Counted from the stretch's first letter, positions 1-6,409 are shown. The stretch: DNA of 7,406 nt from Rickettsiella sp. (GCA_031119195.1 JAVHYG010000079.1:1-7406), one strand, 5' to 3'. A program made the numbers and translations. The notes: a model not told the origin generated them from the sequence alone.

Positions 1-82
1 TTTAAGCTATGAAGAGGCAACTACTTAATTAACTACTTTTGTGTGAGATAAGTTAATCATCAGCTTTTTTAGACCAACGTCC

Positions 83-111
83 TTATAAATTTTTCTAAAG
101 TCCGTTACAAT
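83..111 (+). promoter_or_regulatory. Possible uvrD promoter (weak)
   Basis: TACAAT at 106-111 matches the sigma70 -10 consensus at five of six positions. It has only a poor -35-like TTATAA 17 bases upstream (83-88). Transcription would start around 118, almost at the uvrD ATG at 120, giving a nearly leaderless message. That would fit the lack of any Shine-Dalgarno sequence before the ATG. The alternative is a promoter outside the window. E. coli uvrD is LexA-controlled, but I see no CTGT-N8-ACAG box here. Confidence 0.2.
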
Positions 112-119
112 CCCTAGCT

Positions 120-2291
120 ATGAACAATCAAGAAAGCTTATTGGCATCCCTTAATGAGGCGCAACGAAGTGTAGTTTCTGCACCACAAGGTCATTTACTT
201 GTACTCGCAGGCGCAGGCAGTGGTAAAACACGCGTATTAGTCCATCGTATTGCTTGGCTCATCGATGTTGAAAATATCTCACCATACAATATTTTAGCAG
301 TTACCTTTACCAACAAAGCCGCTGGAGAGATGAGATATAGGTTAGAAAAATTAGTGAACTTACCCATGAAAATGATGTGGGTAGGTACTTTCCATGGGCT
401 TGCTCATCGCCTATTACGTCAACACTGGGAAGCAGCCGGATTATTACAAGCCTTTCAAATATTAGACAGCGATGATCAACATCGCATTATTAAACGTATT
501 ATTAACAACCTAAATCTCGATGAAGCACAATGGGTTCCCAAAAAAGTTCAATGGTTTATTAACAAACAAAAAGATGAAGGAATTCGGCCACATCAAATTG
601 CTAATGCTAATGACCCATATAACAAAACTTTAATCACTATTTACCAAACTTATGAAGAACATTGCACACGTAATGGTGTCATTGATTTCGCTGAAATTAT
701 TTTACGCAGCTACGAACTTTTTATTAAAAATCCGGATATTCTAGAACATTATCGAACGCGCTTTCAACATATCTTAGTCGATGAATTTCAAGATACCAAT
801 ACGATTCAATATGCCTGGCTAAAATTACTTAGTAGCGGACAAAATTACTTAATGATTGTCGGCGACGATGATCAGTCTATTTATGGCTGGCGTGGCGCGC
901 GTGTAGAAAACATCCAACGCTTTACACATGATTTTCCAAATAATCAAGTCATTCGACTGGAACAAAATTATCGTTCAACGGGTGTTATTTTAGCTGCATC
1001 AAATGCGTTAATCTCTCATAATGATGGCCGCCTAGGTAAAAAATTATGGAGTAGTGGGGGACAGGGCGAATTGATATCTCTTTATGGCGCCTTTAATGAT
1101 CTCGATGAAGCCCGTTTTATCATCGAACAAATAAAGCAAAGTGAAAAAAAAGGACTGCACTATAATGAGAATGCCGTCTTATATCGTTCTAACGCCCAAT
1201 CACGCGTATTAGAAGAAGCATTGATTCATGCACAAATTCCTTATCGTATTTATGGCGGGCTACGTTTTTATGAACGTGCCGAAATTAAGGATGCCTTAGC
1301 CTATCTGCGTTTAATTGCCAATCGAAAGGATGATCAAGCTTTTGAACGTATCGTAAATACACCAACTCGGGGAATTGGCGATACCACTATACAAACTTTG
1401 CGTAGTGAAGCACGGACAAAAAGCATTTCCTTATGGGAATCCTCACAGCAATTATTAACGAATAAAACGTTATCAGCACGTGCTGGTAACGCGTTAACTG
1501 CTTTTTTAAATTTGATCGACCAAATGGATGAAGAAATAAAAACACTGTCCCTTGCTGAACAGACAGAACAAATACTTTATAGCAGTGGTTTATTTGCCCA
1601 CTATAAAAAAGAAAAAGGTGAACGTGGTCACGCCCGCATTGAAAATCTGGAAGAATTAATAAATGCGGCGCGTCAGTTCACACCTGAAGATGATAGCGTT
1701 TCCATGTTATCTGCGTATTTAGCCCATGTTGCACTTGAAGCAGGTGAACACCAAGGTGATAGCTTAGAAAAATGTGTACAATTAATGACATTACATTCCG
1801 CTAAAGGTTTAGAATTTCCACAAATTTTTTTGTGCGGAATGGAAGAAGGTCTGTTCCCACATCACCTGTCGCATGAAGAACCAGGGAGATTAGAAGAAGA
1901 ACGTCGTTTATGTTATGTCGGTATGACGCGCGCCATGAGAAAGCTTTACTTAAGTTATGCTGAAATACGTCGCTTACATGGCACAGAAAGCCATCATAGA
2001 CCCTCGCGATTTATTGCTGAAATTCCTAAGGAACTCATGGATGAAGTTAGACTAAAAACACAAATAGTACGCCCTATTCAATTAAGGCCACTTTCAACAC
2101 GTCAAGTTCAAGAAACAATCGGTGATACTGGTTTGCGTGTAGGTCAACAGGTTGTACATCCTACGTTTGGAGAAGGGGTCATCGTTGATGCAGAAGGCCA
2201 AGGTGGACATACCAGACTACAAGTGAAATTTAACAAGGCAGGAACTAAATGGTTAATCGCAAATTTTGCTAAACTTGCTGTACGCCAGTAA
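120..2291 (+). CDS. uvrD: DNA helicase II UvrD (SF1A 3'-5' helicase)
   Basis: This is an ATP-dependent 3'-5' DNA helicase. It removes the cut oligonucleotide and UvrC in nucleotide excision repair, unwinds the nicked strand in MutHLS mismatch repair and strips RecA filaments. The 723 residues match the usual length (E. coli 720) and are colinear with it. All SF1A motifs are visible: Walker A GAGSGKT (31-37), motif Ia TFTNKAA, Walker B DEFQDT (221-226), motif III GDDDQSIYGWRGA (248-260), motif IV RLEQNYRS (279-286), motif V TLHSAKGLEF (557-566) and motif VI EEERRLCYVGMTRA (592-605). GTFHGLAHRLLR and YRSNAQSRVLEEAL are UvrD signatures that favour UvrD over Rep. The C-terminal region from about 675 is the Tudor-like domain that in E. 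coli UvrD binds RNA polymerase and other partners. The ATG at 120 is kept because SLNEAQR follows as in the family, although no Shine-Dalgarno precedes it. The gene is single and converges on the Smr gene. Confidence 0.98.
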   Translation: MNNQESLLASLNEAQRSVVSAPQGHLLVLAGAGSGKTRVLVHRIAWLIDVENISPYNILAVTFTNKAAGEMRYRLEKLVNLPMKMMWVGTFHGLAHRLLRQHWEAAGLLQAFQILDSDDQHRIIKRIINNLNLDEAQWVPKKVQWFINKQKDEGIRPHQIANANDPYNKTLITIYQTYEEHCTRNGVIDFAEIILRSYELFIKNPDILEHYRTRFQHILVDEFQDTNTIQYAWLKLLSSGQNYLMIVGDDDQSIYGWRGARVENIQRFTHDFPNNQVIRLEQNYRSTGVILAASNALISHNDGRLGKKLWSSGGQGELISLYGAFNDLDEARFIIEQIKQSEKKGLHYNENAVLYRSNAQSRVLEEALIHAQIPYRIYGGLRFYERAEIKDALAYLRLIANRKDDQAFERIVNTPTRGIGDTTIQTLRSEARTKSISLWESSQQLLTNKTLSARAGNALTAFLNLIDQMDEEIKTLSLAEQTEQILYSSGLFAHYKKEKGERGHARIENLEELINAARQFTPEDDSVSMLSAYLAHVALEAGEHQGDSLEKCVQLMTLHSAKGLEFPQIFLCGMEEGLFPHHLSHEEPGRLEEERRLCYVGMTRAMRKLYLSYAEIRRLHGTESHHRPSRFIAEIPKELMDEVRLKTQIVRPIQLRPLSTRQVQETIGDTGLRVGQQVVHPTFGEGVIVDAEGQGGHTRLQVKFNKAGTKWLIANFAKLAVRQ

Positions 2292-2452
2292 ACAAAGAAA
2301 GCCCAAAATCTCATTTCTTTATTGGTTAAAATAATCCAGGAAATTCACTCGGAAAATTAAATAACGATATAGAGTTGAGTTCAAGGCTATTACTTTTATG
2401 CAAGAGGTCTAATGGATAAGTTTCTAGCAAGTAGTACCATCATTTTAAGCAC
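2292..2452. other. Convergent uvrD/smr intergenic region
   Basis: These 161 bases lie between two genes that transcribe towards each other. The only hairpin-like signal is an A/T-only AAAGAAA/TTTCTTT pair just after the uvrD stop, which is too weak to call a terminator. No ORF longer than a few codons with a ribosome-binding site is present on either strand. Confidence 0.5.
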
Positions 2453-3001
2453 TCAAATCTGTTTTCTACTTAACAATATATAGAGTGCGCCAGCGCCGCC
2501 ATCTCGTTCTTGTGCCGAAGAAAAAGCCAGAACCCATGGAATTTGTTTCAGCCAATAACTGAGGTGATTTTTTAATTTAGGTCCAGTTTGACTTAAATAT
2601 CCCTTTCCATGAACGATTTGTACACAACGAAAAGCTGCTTTTCGACTTCTTAGCAAAAACTCTACAACTGTTGAACGGGCTTGTTCCACTGACATGCCAT
2701 GTAAATCTAAACAGGCGGATCGCATTATCTCACCACGAGTTAACTTTTTTATTACTTTGGGATGTGGACCTTGCCGACTAAAAAATAATCTATCTTCAGC
2801 GTTTAGCGTTTGTTCTTTAGGGTCAGAAAGCAACAAAGAAGAAACAGATAATTTACTATGAACATCGTTTGTTGATTTAACCAGTTGATTTAAGGGAAAA
2901 GATTTTTTTAAAACAGGTTTTTTTTTTGTTTGCTTAACATCCTGCATTGCCTTACGAAAAAAAATAAGATCCTCATCTTCAGGCAGAAAATACTTAGACA
3001 T
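2453..3001 (-). CDS. Smr-domain endonuclease family protein (SmrA/SmrB-like)
   Basis: This 182-residue protein has the build of gammaproteobacterial SmrA/SmrB (about 183-187 residues). A charged N-terminal helix (PEDEDLIFFRKAMQ, residues 7-20) resembles the SmrB N-terminus that contacts the ribosome. A low-complexity Lys/Ser linker follows, then a C-terminal Smr domain from about residue 95. That domain shows the family hallmarks LDLHG (98-102), HGKG (131-134) and a GGAGALYI strand (168-175). In E. coli, SmrB cuts mRNA between collided ribosomes for rescue; the Smr domain generally has RNA or DNA nicking activity. The Asp and His of DLHG and the His of HGKG are present, so a catalytic role is plausible. 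Whether it is the SmrA or SmrB orthologue cannot be settled by eye. The ATG at 3001 has no clear Shine-Dalgarno but gives the family's N-terminus. It is divergent from the lpoA operon. Confidence 0.9.
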   Translation of the reverse strand: MSKYFLPEDEDLIFFRKAMQDVKQTKKKPVLKKSFPLNQLVKSTNDVHSKLSVSSLLLSDPKEQTLNAEDRLFFSRQGPHPKVIKKLTRGEIMRSACLDLHGMSVEQARSTVVEFLLRSRKAAFRCVQIVHGKGYLSQTGPKLKNHLSYWLKQIPWVLAFSSAQERDGGAGALYILLSRKQI

Positions 3002-3053
3002 CTGACATATAAAAAATAGGTAAATAATATATGACTTTTAACATTGCTTTACT

Positions 3054-3159
3054 GTACAAGAATAAACTACTATATCCATAGTACTTGAATTTGCGAATTC
3101 TAAAGTTTAAGTACCGGTTTTGCGCGATAGTACATTTCAAGAAAGCTTCGTACATGAAT
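3054..3159 (+). repeat. Three copies of GTACWWGAAT in the smr/lpoA divergent region
   Basis: The 10-mers GTACAAGAAT (3054-3063), GTACTTGAAT (3081-3090) and GTACATGAAT (3150-3159) lie in the same orientation. They differ only at positions 5 and 6. A degenerate minus-strand copy, GTACTTAAAC, is at 3114-3105, and a further GTACATTTCA starts at 3130. The second copy and the degenerate minus-strand copy form an inverted repeat (3081-3089 with 3106-3114, one mismatch). A short palindrome GAATT-TGCG-AATTC (3087-3100) overlaps them. The placement between two divergent start codons fits transcription-factor sites, but no known factor is recognised and the assignment is inference. Confidence 0.35.
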
Positions 3160-3161
3160 GT

Positions 3162-3190
3162 TTGAGTAATAGAGTAGTAATGTTTAAAAC
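3162..3190 (+). promoter_or_regulatory. Weak candidate promoter for the lpoA operon
   Basis: TTGAGT (3162-3167) and TAAAAC (3185-3190) are separated by 17 bases. Each matches its sigma70 hexamer at four of six positions. The start point would be around 3197, about ten bases before the lpoA ATG. This is the best-spaced pair I can find in the divergent region, but it is not strong. It lies just downstream of the third GTACWWGAAT copy. Confidence 0.2.
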
Positions 3191-3207
3191 TTGGTAACTG
3201 AACAAAG

Positions 3208-4362
3208 ATGTCTTTTCTATTTTCACGCTTATTACTTTCAATTATTTTGTTATTTTCCAGTAGTATTTATCTGAGTGGCTGCAGTCAAAACTCCGCGAAC
3301 GCACCTTCGCCCGTTCCAGCCGATATGCTTTCAAGAAACCTACGAAATAATTTTCCCTTAGCGAACCCGAAAATAATCGCTTTATTAGTTCCTCTACAAG
3401 GACAACTCGGACCAATTGGCCAAGCTATTAAACAAGGTTTTTTAACCGCTGCACAAGAAAATGGTAGTAATGCACAAATTATCATAATTGATACAACAAA
3501 AGAACCAACCATTCAAGCAGCCTATAACAAGGCTTTAGCACAAAAAGCACAGTTTGTCGTAGGTCCACTGCTTAAGCCACAAGTCCAAGTACTTGCCGGA
3601 TTGGAATTAAGCACCCCGGTGTTAGCCTTAAACTACTTAAATTCAGATATTAGTACACCCGCTGAATTATACCAATTTGGTTTATCTCCTTTAGATGAAG
3701 CTCAAGAGCTTACTACCAAAGCGTGGCAAAGTGGTCGCCGTTCTGCTCTCATTATGACCAGCAGTTGGGGATCACAAATAGCGCAGACTTTCGCTGATGA
3801 ATGGAAAAATTTGGGTGGGCACGTAGTCGAACGATTAACTTTATCTCAAAACTCTTCTGCCTTAACGGGGCAGATCCGTCGCTTTCTACAATTTAAACCT
3901 CCGCATGAAATACGAACTGATTTCGATGTAATTTTCTTAGCCAGTGACCCCAAAACAGCTCGTCAAGTTAAACCTTTGTTAAAATTTTATTTTGCGGGCG
4001 ATATTCCTGTCTACGCTACCGCTTCAATTTATAGTGGAAGACCTAATTCCCGTTTAGACAATGATCTTAATGGCATTATTTTTTGTAGCACACCTTGGTC
4101 ATTAGGAAGAGGCGCAGGCGCACCTAATCGTTTACTTTATGAAAAACTTCAGGCAGCTAATTCCCTCGAATTTTTTAGACATTATCGTAGCTATTATGCG
4201 CTTGGTGTTGATGCACTGCATATTGCTCAACAATTATCCTCATTAGCAAATTCGCAAATTCTAGCAGGAGCAACAGGTCAACTTAGCCTAAAGCAACATC
4301 GTATTGTGCGCCAGATGCCATGTGCACAATTCCGCAGAGGGCATATAACCTTAATAAATTGA
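3208..4362 (+). CDS. lpoA: LpoA/LppC-type outer-membrane lipoprotein, single-domain form
   Basis: This is probably the activator of the class A penicillin-binding protein PBP1A, acting from the outer membrane across the periplasm. A lipoprotein signal (residues 1-24) ends in the lipobox LSGC with Cys25. Serine at +2 predicts outer-membrane sorting. A Pro/Ser/Asn-rich linker leads into a periplasmic-binding-protein-like domain from about residue 55. That domain shows LpoA signatures: IALLVPLQGQLGPIGQAIKQ (57-76), VVGPLLK (117-123), FGLSPLDEAQ, FADEWKNLGG, DVIFLASDPKTARQ and DIPVYATA. At 384 residues it lacks the N-terminal TPR-like domain of E. coli LpoA (678 residues) and keeps the C-terminal domain reported to contact PBP1A. 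The Shine-Dalgarno before the ATG is poor. It is first in an operon with yraN and gmhA/diaA, as in E. coli; its TGA overlaps the next ATG by one base. Confidence 0.92.
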   Translation: MSFLFSRLLLSIILLFSSSIYLSGCSQNSANAPSPVPADMLSRNLRNNFPLANPKIIALLVPLQGQLGPIGQAIKQGFLTAAQENGSNAQIIIIDTTKEPTIQAAYNKALAQKAQFVVGPLLKPQVQVLAGLELSTPVLALNYLNSDISTPAELYQFGLSPLDEAQELTTKAWQSGRRSALIMTSSWGSQIAQTFADEWKNLGGHVVERLTLSQNSSALTGQIRRFLQFKPPHEIRTDFDVIFLASDPKTARQVKPLLKFYFAGDIPVYATASIYSGRPNSRLDNDLNGIIFCSTPWSLGRGAGAPNRLLYEKLQAANSLEFFRHYRSYYALGVDALHIAQQLSSLANSQILAGATGQLSLKQHRIVRQMPCAQFRRGHITLIN

Positions 4363-4787
4363 TGATATCTGCCATTACATCTAAAAAAATAGGAGCACAA
4401 GCAGAAAATTTTGCATGTCACTATCTCAAAACTCAAGGACTCTCTCTGATAATACGCAACTATATATGTCGATTTGGCGAAATCGACTTAATTATGCAAG
4501 ATAAAAATACTCTCATTTTCATTGAAGTTCGCTATCGAAGCGATGCTAGTTTTGGCCATAGCTTAGAAACCGTTCACAAAACAAAGCAAAAAAAACTAAT
4601 TAAAACAGCTGATTATTATTTACAAGCACATCCATTATCATCATCAGCGAATGATGCTTATCGCTTTGATGTAGTAGCATTTTCTTCGCTGCCTAATCGA
4701 GCTAAACAAAGATGGTTTGCAAACAAGAGCACTTCCAAGTATTGCCACGCTAAAGTAGAATGGATAAAAAATGCATTTTCTAGGTAA
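4362..4787 (+). CDS. yraN: YraN family (UPF0102) nuclease-fold protein
   Basis: This UPF0102 protein has a PD-(D/E)XK nuclease-like fold; its cellular role is not settled. I place the start at the ATG at 4362, which shares a base with the lpoA stop (TGATG, a translational-coupling arrangement) and gives 141 residues. An in-frame ATG at 4320 would add 14 residues that lie inside lpoA and do not resemble the family. Visible motifs are KIGAQAENFACHYL (9-21, the usual first helix), GEIDLI (39-44, Glu40 and Asp42), FIEVRYR (53-59, Glu55 and Arg57 in the E-x-K/R position), KQKKLIKTADYYL, RFDVVAF (101-107) and VEWIKNAF (132-139). Compared with the E. coli protein, about 17-20 extra polar residues sit between RFDVVAF and VEWI (about 108-130). 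It is followed three bases later by gmhA/diaA. Confidence 0.93.
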   Translation: MISAITSKKIGAQAENFACHYLKTQGLSLIIRNYICRFGEIDLIMQDKNTLIFIEVRYRSDASFGHSLETVHKTKQKKLIKTADYYLQAHPLSSSANDAYRFDVVAFSSLPNRAKQRWFANKSTSKYCHAKVEWIKNAFSR

Positions 4788-4790
4788 TTT

Positions 4791-5405
4791 ATGGATCCCT
4801 CTGCATATCTAACACGCATTCAAAATCATTTTAAAGAAAGTATTGAAACTAAAAAAAAGGCCGAATCTGAATTACTTGAAGTAATTCTTGAAGCAAGCCA
4901 GCTATTGGTTAAATGCCTGTTGGACGGCAAAAAAATACTTGTCTGCGGCAATGGCGGTTCTGCAGCTGATGCGCAGCATTTCGCTTCAGAACTCATCAAT
5001 CGCTTTGATATGGAACGCCCTAGCTTACCTGCAATTGCACTTACAACAGACACATCAACTATTACTTCAATTGCCAATGATTATAGCTACGATAAAATCT
5101 TTGCTAAACAAATCTGCGCGCTTGGTCAAGTGGGAGATATTTTATTTTTGATTTCAACGAGTGGTAATTCAAAAAATATCACTCTTGCCTGTGAGGTTGC
5201 ACAAGAAAGAGGATTAAAAATAATTGCACTTACTGGTAAAGATGGTGGTACATTAGCAAAGCTGCTAAGGCCCATTACCGATGAAATTGAAATACGAGTA
5301 GCTAATTTATCTACCGCACGTATACAAGAAACACATCTATTAATTATCCACTGCCTGTGTGATCTTATCGATAGACAACTTTTTGATGATTATCCACAGC
5401 AATAA
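4791..5405 (+). CDS. gmhA: SIS-domain protein: phosphoheptose isomerase GmhA / DiaA
   Basis: This 204-residue single SIS-domain protein has CGNGGSAADAQHFASEL (52-68), ISTSGNS (121-127), LTGKDGG (147-153) and ARIQETH (176-182). GmhA converts sedoheptulose 7-phosphate to D-glycero-D-manno-heptose 7-phosphate for LPS core synthesis; DiaA binds DnaA and times replication initiation. The gene order and segments such as INRFDMERPSLPAIAL and HCLCDLID are DiaA-like. However, Glu67 and His182 align with catalytic Glu65 and His180 of E. coli GmhA, and His63 and Gln179 are also kept. E. coli DiaA has lost the Glu (HFAASM). An active isomerase is therefore plausible and either name is defensible. A Shine-Dalgarno-like TAGG (4781-4784) lies six bases before the ATG. 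It is the last gene of the lpoA-yraN cluster; dolP/yraP, next in E. coli, is absent. Confidence 0.9.
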   Translation: MDPSAYLTRIQNHFKESIETKKKAESELLEVILEASQLLVKCLLDGKKILVCGNGGSAADAQHFASELINRFDMERPSLPAIALTTDTSTITSIANDYSYDKIFAKQICALGQVGDILFLISTSGNSKNITLACEVAQERGLKIIALTGKDGGTLAKLLRPITDEIEIRVANLSTARIQETHLLIIHCLCDLIDRQLFDDYPQQ

Positions 5406-5580
5406 ATATTTTTTTACTTCAGTTCTAGGGCGTATTGACGTGTGCTAGGATGAGAGAACAAGAGTTTTTTTGAGTATCTAACGGAGCATACATAACCTAT
5501 GTGACTAAGGAAACACAGAAAACTACTCTTATAGCATCCTCGTGCAATTGGCAACGCGACCGCTACTAAAAAAAGGATGA
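5406..5580. other. Convergent intergenic region with possible RNA structure
   Basis: These 175 bases separate the ends of gmhA/diaA (+) and the SCPU gene (-). CATCCT (5535-5540) can pair with either of two AGGATG copies, at 5447-5452 or 5574-5579. The first pairing is supported by an inner AAGAGT/ACTCTT helix (5460-5465 with 5525-5530). Small hairpins CGT-ATTG-ACG (5431-5440) and ACATA-ACC-TATGT (5490-5502) are also present. T7 on the plus strand (5465-5471) and T7 on the minus strand (opposite 5568-5574) could help end transcription in both directions, but neither follows a classical GC-rich stem. No credible ORF or known RNA family is recognised. Confidence 0.4.
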
Positions 5581-6084
5581 TCAAAAAATAATACTAACAT
5601 TCACTACATCTTTATAAGCACCAATACTTACATTTTGCTTAGCAGGAATTTCACCATAAACTATTAAATACTGTGGTATACCCGTGCCATTTTCTAAAGC
5701 AGTATCTATCCCAACAGTATTCCCCCAATTGATTGTGTGTGTAGGATTTTGGGAGAGGGTATATTGAATAGTTTCCCTTCCAGGCCCCGACATAACACGA
5801 AGTCTTGTTGTTGCAGAATTACCCATGCCCTGATCAAGAGCAATGTTATAGGGTGTATTTAAAGTACAAAGTATTCTAAGCCAAGCGTTACTTTTAGTAG
5901 AAATCGAAGCATAAGGAGTATAAAGACCAAAAACCAAAGGAGTTGTAGTAATACTACAGCTGGGCATTACTCTAACTGAAACAAGCATATTTGTGCTCAA
6001 TATAGCCGCAAAAGCTAGATTAATGAACCCCAAAAAAACTAAACAAACAAATAAAATACTACTTTTGTACAATAAAGAAAACAT
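5581..6084 (-). CDS. SCPU-domain (spore coat U / archaic pilin-like) exported protein
   Basis: This is a secreted protein of the SCPU family, whose members include Csu-type archaic chaperone-usher pilus subunits used in biofilm attachment. I start it at the ATG at 6084 because a perfect AGGAGG lies six bases upstream; a TTG at 6105 that opens the frame lies upstream of that site. The 167 residues begin with a Sec signal peptide (residues 1-26, ending AFA). An alternating hydrophobic strand follows (about 27-40), as in pilin donor strands. The SCPU core has Cys43 (PSCSI) and Cys73 (ILCTL), the likely disulfide, then PLVFGLYTP, NTPYNIALDQGMG, IQYTLSQN, INWGN and a C-terminal QYLIVYGEIPAKQ...YKDVVNVSIIF strand. 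No chaperone, usher or adhesin gene is in the window, so it is an orphan here. Polymerising pilin or stand-alone secreted domain cannot be decided. Confidence 0.85.
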   Translation of the reverse strand: MFSLLYKSSILFVCLVFLGFINLAFAAILSTNMLVSVRVMPSCSITTTPLVFGLYTPYASISTKSNAWLRILCTLNTPYNIALDQGMGNSATTRLRVMSGPGRETIQYTLSQNPTHTINWGNTVGIDTALENGTGIPQYLIVYGEIPAKQNVSIGAYKDVVNVSIIF

Positions 6085-6090
6085 GATTAA

Positions 6091-6096
6091 CCTCCT
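6091..6096 (-). promoter_or_regulatory. Perfect Shine-Dalgarno that fixes the SCPU start
   Basis: The minus strand reads AGGAGG here (CCTCCT on the plus strand), six bases before the ATG at 6084. It is the strongest ribosome-binding site in the window. The upstream TTG at 6105 would place this motif inside the coding region, which argues against that start. Confidence 0.85.
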
Positions 6097-6167
6097 ACTG
6101 GACAATGGATGGCCACTGCTAGAAATTAATCCTTCTCTTTATTGACTCAGCTTCCTAAATTAAGCCT

Positions 6168-6173
6168 ATTATA
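6168..6173 (-). promoter_or_regulatory. Candidate -10 element for the SCPU gene
   Basis: The minus strand reads a consensus TATAAT, placing a transcription start near 6160 and a leader of roughly 75 bases before the ATG at 6084. No good -35 hexamer lies at 16-18 bases. The nearest, TTGGAT, is 13 bases away, so an activator may be needed or the match may be chance in AT-rich DNA. Confidence 0.35.
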
Positions 6174-6278
6174 TAGACGCTTTAATATCCAATTTAGAAT
6201 AAAATTTAACAAAAAAAATATAAAACTAATGCAATACCTTACAGTATTCTAAAAACGAAAAAGCACAAAGAACGATAT

Positions 6279-6334
6279 ATGAAACTTATGCTTCTTTCAC
6301 CAGTGAAAAAAATACAATTTTTTTGAAGTTTCAT
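6279..6334. repeat. Inverted repeat with nested hairpins
   Basis: ATGAAACTT (6279-6287) and AAGTTTCAT (6326-6334) form a perfect 9-base inverted repeat around 38 bases. Inside are a palindrome TTTCAC-CA-GTGAAA (6295-6308) and, overlapping its end, A7-TACAA-T7 (6306-6324). The whole could fold as a stem capped by one or two smaller hairpins on either strand. Its role is unknown; operator, terminator or remnant of a small repeat element are all possible. Confidence 0.5.
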
Positions 6335-6361
6335 GAAGTAACAATAATTGAAGTTACAAAA

Positions 6362-6409
6362 TTGCCAATTTTAAACGCAAAAAAATGTATATTAATCAGT
6401 TATTGGCAA
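6362..6409 (-). terminator. Inverted repeat just past the small ORF; possible terminator
   Basis: TTGCCAAT (6362-6369) and ATTGGCAA (6402-6409) are a perfect 8-base inverted repeat around a 32-base, mostly AT loop. On the minus strand it begins two bases after the stop of the 77-residue gene (6412-6414), and its distal arm is followed by TTTT. The position fits a terminator for that gene. The long loop and short T-run are poor for an intrinsic terminator, so this is tentative. Confidence 0.4.

Noticed and set aside
2293..2322. AAAGAAA/TTTCTTT pair after uvrD as a terminator
   Set aside because: The stem has only one G-C pair per arm and a 13-base loop, with no T-run after it.
3031..3081. 16-codon plus-strand frame in the smr/lpoA divergent region
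   Set aside because: Only a distant AGG precedes it, it is very short, and it overlaps the repeated GTAC motifs.
3285..3512. Minus-strand open frame of 75 codons
   Set aside because: It lies wholly within the well-supported lpoA gene on the other strand and resembles no family.
4320..4361. Upstream in-frame ATG at 4320 for yraN
   Set aside because: It lies inside the lpoA coding sequence, adds residues unlike the family, and the ATG at 4362 has the typical stop-start overlap.
4826..5151. Open frames on both strands inside gmhA/diaA
   Set aside because: Both are shadows of a clearly conserved SIS-domain gene.
5435..5462. TTGACG (5435-5440) as a -35 box for a small RNA in the convergent spacer
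   Set aside because: No -10-like hexamer lies 16-18 bases downstream.
6085..6105. Upstream TTG start at 6105 for the SCPU gene, giving seven extra residues
   Set aside because: Those codons cover the perfect AGGAGG ribosome-binding site of the ATG at 6084, and the signal peptide is complete from that ATG.
5547..6409. ATTGGCAA/TTGCCAAT 8-mers flanking the SCPU gene (5547-5554, 6362-6369, 6402-6409) as mobile-element ends
   Set aside because: The same 8-mer occurs inside uvrD (1315-1322) and gmhA (5071-5078), where it encodes Ile-Ala-Asn, so the outer copies are probably chance. Only the close 6362/6402 pair is kept, as a possible terminator.
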